Source of the DNA: Closterium sp. Naga37s-1
Lineage: Eukaryota > Streptophyta > Zygnematophyceae > Desmidiales > Closteriaceae
DNA length: 64,000 nt
Reading direction: 5' to 3'
Assembly: GCA_947471745.1 (NCBI GenBank)
Contig: CANJKZ010000960.1
Coordinates: forward strand, 682,001-746,000
Shown one piece after another: positions 61,436 to 64,000 of the stretch. Numbering within the stretch: position 1 is the stretch's first letter; each line of letters opens with the position of its first letter. The notes under the pieces were generated by a model. The model searched no databases. It was not told where the DNA came from and saw only the letters and a list, made by a program, of their open reading frames with translations. Both the position numbers and the translations under genes were made by a program.

Positions 61436-61720
61436 CTGCCACACCGATTTTCAGACCAATCAGAGCTTGGTAGATGAGTCAACAGCCGAAATCGTGAACT
61501 CGGATGTTACCAAAAAAGAGTAACACACACTTCCGGGATGCCATAAGTCTTGAAACTAAAAATGTTACCATGCCTAGTAAACTGCTTCAAAACTTCTGAA
61601 ACTTTGAGGGTGTGAACAAAAAATGTTGAAGCACCTCCCCACAAAATTCTAGAAGCTGAGCAGGTTTGTAGGCTGAATGGGAGTGCGATGACCGTGCCAC
61701 TACAGTGCTTTGGCACAACA
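61436..61720 (-). repeat. 5' LTR of element E, second part
   Basis: Continues the LTR broken at 54179. It matches 46531-46810 of the left LTR, including the end GTGCTTTGGCACAACA. Confidence 0.88.
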
Positions 61721-63827
61721 GCTGGAGACCCTGGAGCTGGAGGTACTGGAGCTGGAGACCGTGGAGCTCGAGGCACTGGCGCTGGAGGCGCTGGAGCTGG
61801 AGGCGCTGGAGCTGGAGGCCCTGGAGCTGGAGGCGCTAGAGCAGGAGGCACTAGACCTGGAGACCCTGGAGCTAGAGACGCTAAAGCTGGAGACCCTGGA
61901 GCTGGAGGTGCTTGCGCTGGGGGTGCTGGAGCTGGCGGTACTGGTGCTGGAGGCACTGTGCAGCGGCGACCGTTTTTCGTTCTGCCGCCACTGTCGTCTT
62001 GTCGCCACCTGACTCGGTCCTTTGCCAGGTTCTTATTCTCCCGTCTTCTACTAGTCTTACTCCTAGCTTGCTGTGTCCACCGCCTCACCAGTCGCAGCCA
62101 TAGTTATTGCCAAACTCCCCACTGCCTGCTCCTTCTCCTTCCGCTGAGCACACCGACTCTCTTACAGAGCGTCGTGAGCCTGAGTCTCGTCCTGCCTCGC
62201 ATGTTCGCGCTGTTCGCACTGTTCGTTGTGTTCCTCGTCCGCGTCCGCGTCCTCCTCCTGTCCCCGGCACTCACATTATGGCACTTCGTCCTTCCTCTGT
62301 TCCACTGCGAGTTCCCTTGCCGTCTCCTCCTGCGTCCTCTCTTGCTGACGGTCCGGACCCTGAGTTTGACTTAGTTCGTGCTGCCAGTCCTACTGTCACA
62401 CGTCTTCTAGCCACTATTATCACCGACCCTTCGTTTGAGTCCGCCGCTGCGTCATCCCTAGTTGCTGAGCTTGTTGAGTTTGCTGTCGCGTGTCGTCTCG
62501 ACTACGCCGCTAGTCTTGTTGCTGATTCTGAGTCTGACTATCCTCCGTCCGTCGGGGGTGAGTGTGCTCTTGGCACGGACGTCATTGAGGACAGGCAAGA
62601 GGACTTTGAGTGTCTTGCAGCTGCTGTACCTCATCTCGTGGCCATGCTGCTTGCACCTGAGGGAGACCCGGATGCACCAGACATCCCGACCCCGCGCTCT
62701 TACGCAGAGGCAATTACGGGTCCCTACTCCGCTTAGTGGCAGACAGCCATGGATGCAGAGATGTCATCCTCGAAGTCCACAGGCACCTACGTCGACGCAG
62801 TTCCCCGTCCTGGGGTGAACATAGTCGATGGCATGTGGATTTTCAGGGTAAAGCGGCCGCCGGGTTCTCCGCCTGTCTTCAAGGCTCGTTACATTGCACG
62901 AGGCTTCAGTTAGCGACAGGGAGTTGACTTCTTCCAGGCCTTCTCCCCTCCCCCGAAGATGACCACTTTTTGGGTGCTGCTGCACGTCGCCGCTCAGGGT
63001 GACTACGAGCTGCACTCTCTCGATTGTAGCACACCTTTCTTACAGGGCAGCCTCTACGAGGAGATCTGGCTGCGCCGCCCACCTGGCTTCACTGGGTCGT
63101 TTCCTGCAGGTACCCAGTGGAACCTCCGACGGCGAGTCTACGGTCTCCTCTAGGTGCCTCGCGAGTGGCACGACACACTGAGGATGACGCTTGCGGCTCT
63201 TGGGTTTGCTCCTTCGACTGCTGGCGCGTCGCTGTTTCTGCGCACCGACATTTCGCTGCAACCGTTCTACATCCTCGTGTACATCGACGACTTGGCTTTT
63301 GCCACTGCTGACAGTAAGGCAGTGGCCCTTGTGAAGTCAGAGCTGCAGAAGAGACACAACTGCACTGACCTGGGTGAGCCGCGCAGCTATCTTGGCTTGC
63401 AGATCACCCGGGACAGAGCACGGCGCACCATCACCCTGACTCAGTCACACATGGTGCACCAGGTCCTTCAGTGCTTCGGCTTCTGGTACTCCTTGCCACA
63501 GTCCACTCCTCTTCCTACCGGTCACTCGCTCTCGGCTCCACCTTCGGACGAGTCCGCAGAGCCGAGTGGATCGTATCCAGAGCTTGTGGGCTGCCTCAAG
63601 TACCTCATGACCTGCACTCCACCTGACCTTGCCTACCCTCTTAGCATCCTGGCACGCTACGTTGCGCCCGGGAGACATCGACCAGAGCAGTGGGAGGCCG
63701 CTAAGAGGGTGTTGCGCTACTTTTGCAGTACATCGGGCATGGGGCTCGTGCTTAAAGGACGGGGTCCAGTTGTTCTCACTGAACACGCAGACGTATCTTG
63801 GGTTGACGACTTGGCTACGCAGCGGTC
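61721..63827 (+). pseudogene. Element D spacer, RT and RNase H (3' part)
   Basis: Resumes element D after E with the same AGDPGAGGTGAG repeats that end at 45792. A frameshift near 62010 follows. RT has WIFRVKRPPGS, the changed FLQGSLYEEIW block and VYIDDLAFA. RNase H starts HADVSWVDD. Premature stops at 62734-62736, 62911-62913 and 63151-63153 all stand where sister copies have CAG. The frame ends where element G begins, inside RNase H. Confidence 0.9.
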
Positions 63828-64000
63828 TGTTAGAGACGAAGGACGGAGTCTATGAAGATTAAGGGCCGAAGTATCTCAAAATCGTCAACTATAATTCTGG
63901 ACAGAAACGTCGTTGTTACAAGAAACGTCGTCGAAAAAAAACTCTCTGTGAGAATTCTCTCAAATTCGAGTATGTTGTAGCCCTTGACCGTTTCCAAATA
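63828..64000 (+). mobile_element. Element G: start of another LTR-like insertion (runs off the window)
   Basis: Homology of element D to its sisters stops abruptly after CGGTC (63823-63827). The new sequence begins TGTTAGAGACGAAGGACG, a TG start typical of an LTR, and is AT-richer than D. The orientation and end cannot be determined. CGGTC is the expected duplication if it is an LTR element. Confidence 0.6.

Larger units (their letters stand above)
45793..61720 (-). mobile_element. Element E: minus-strand Ty1/copia of a second lineage, split by H and F
   Basis: Long LTRs (left 45793-46810; right 53458-54179 continued at 61436-61720) enclose a minus-strand gag-pol. The primer site TGGTATCAGAGCGGT is on the minus strand at 53455-53441. 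The polypurine tract (plus-strand AACCCCCCCTCATAG) is at 46811-46825. Flanks GCGGG (45788-45792) and GCTGG (61721-61725) are a target duplication with one mismatch, and element D continues on both sides. E has LTRs of about 1 kb and a canonical CCHC knuckle, unlike the short-LTR family around it. Confidence 0.9.
40618..63827 (+). mobile_element. Element D: Ty1/copia retrotransposon, degenerate, split by E and G
   Basis: The 5' LTR, primer site and leader start at 40618. The gag-pol frame runs to 45792, is interrupted by minus-strand element E, resumes at 61721 and continues to 63827, where another LTR-like element (G) begins. D's 3' end is outside the window. A hAT-like MITE lies in the leader. 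It belongs to the same family as A, B, C and F by protein and layout, with LTR closest to that of C. Confidence 0.9.

Overview
The window looks like repeat-rich nuclear DNA of a green-lineage (plant or algal) eukaryote. The evidence is Ty1/copia retrotransposons primed by initiator tRNA-Met, a Mutator-like transposase remnant, a hAT-type MITE, two spliceosomal-intron host genes with GT-AG junctions, and a cyanobacterial-type NlpC/P60 peptidase. A streptophyte alga is my best guess, but that is an inference. There are no prokaryotic operons, rRNA genes or CRISPR arrays.

Left block (1-17.4 kb): three LTR retrotransposons nested inside each other. An old copia element, O (1-1238 and 16403-17411 plus its LTR), is split by element A (1239-16397, 132-bp LTRs, 5-bp duplication GGTCA). 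A is split in turn by element B (4174-11629, duplication TCTGG). B has two 132-bp LTRs with no difference I can see and one uninterrupted 1,992-codon gag-pol frame, so it looks very young and possibly still active. A and O are broken by stop codons and active-site changes.

Middle left (17.4-29 kb): LTR and tRNA-like sequence, a decayed Mutator-like (MULE) transposase, a 39-bp glycine-coding minisatellite, a possible SWIM-finger remnant, then minus-strand copia element C (22109 to about 29004). C keeps its 3' LTR but has lost its 5' LTR where it meets a huge minisatellite.

Host island (29-40.5 kb): about 264 copies of an 18-bp unit (29005-33765), then two divergently transcribed host genes sharing a 766-bp spacer. 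The minus-strand gene is the 5' part of MOCS3/UBA4/CNX5 (E1-like activator of molybdopterin-synthase and Urm1-type sulfur carriers). I can place six exons, and the gene then runs into the minisatellite without its catalytic-Cys region or rhodanese domain. The plus-strand gene is a five-exon SH3b + NlpC/P60 endopeptidase of cyanobacterial type. Several introns of both genes carry their own short tandem arrays.

Right block (40.6-64 kb): a second nest. Copia element D starts 124 bp past the NlpC stop codon. It carries a 526-bp hAT-like MITE in its leader and is split by minus-strand copia element E (45793-61720). E's internal region contains a small non-autonomous LTR element, H (47381-49532), and E's right LTR is split by copia element F (54180-61430). 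A further LTR-like element, G, begins inside D at 63828 and runs off the window.

The most notable observations are: the complete nesting record with matching target duplications; nonsense mutations in the dead copies that are mostly CAG to TAG, suggesting CHG cytosine methylation and deamination; the 4.8-kb minisatellite, almost free of GT and AG on the MOCS3 sense strand, where the gene breaks off; and the cyanobacterial-type peptidoglycan peptidase gene with introns.
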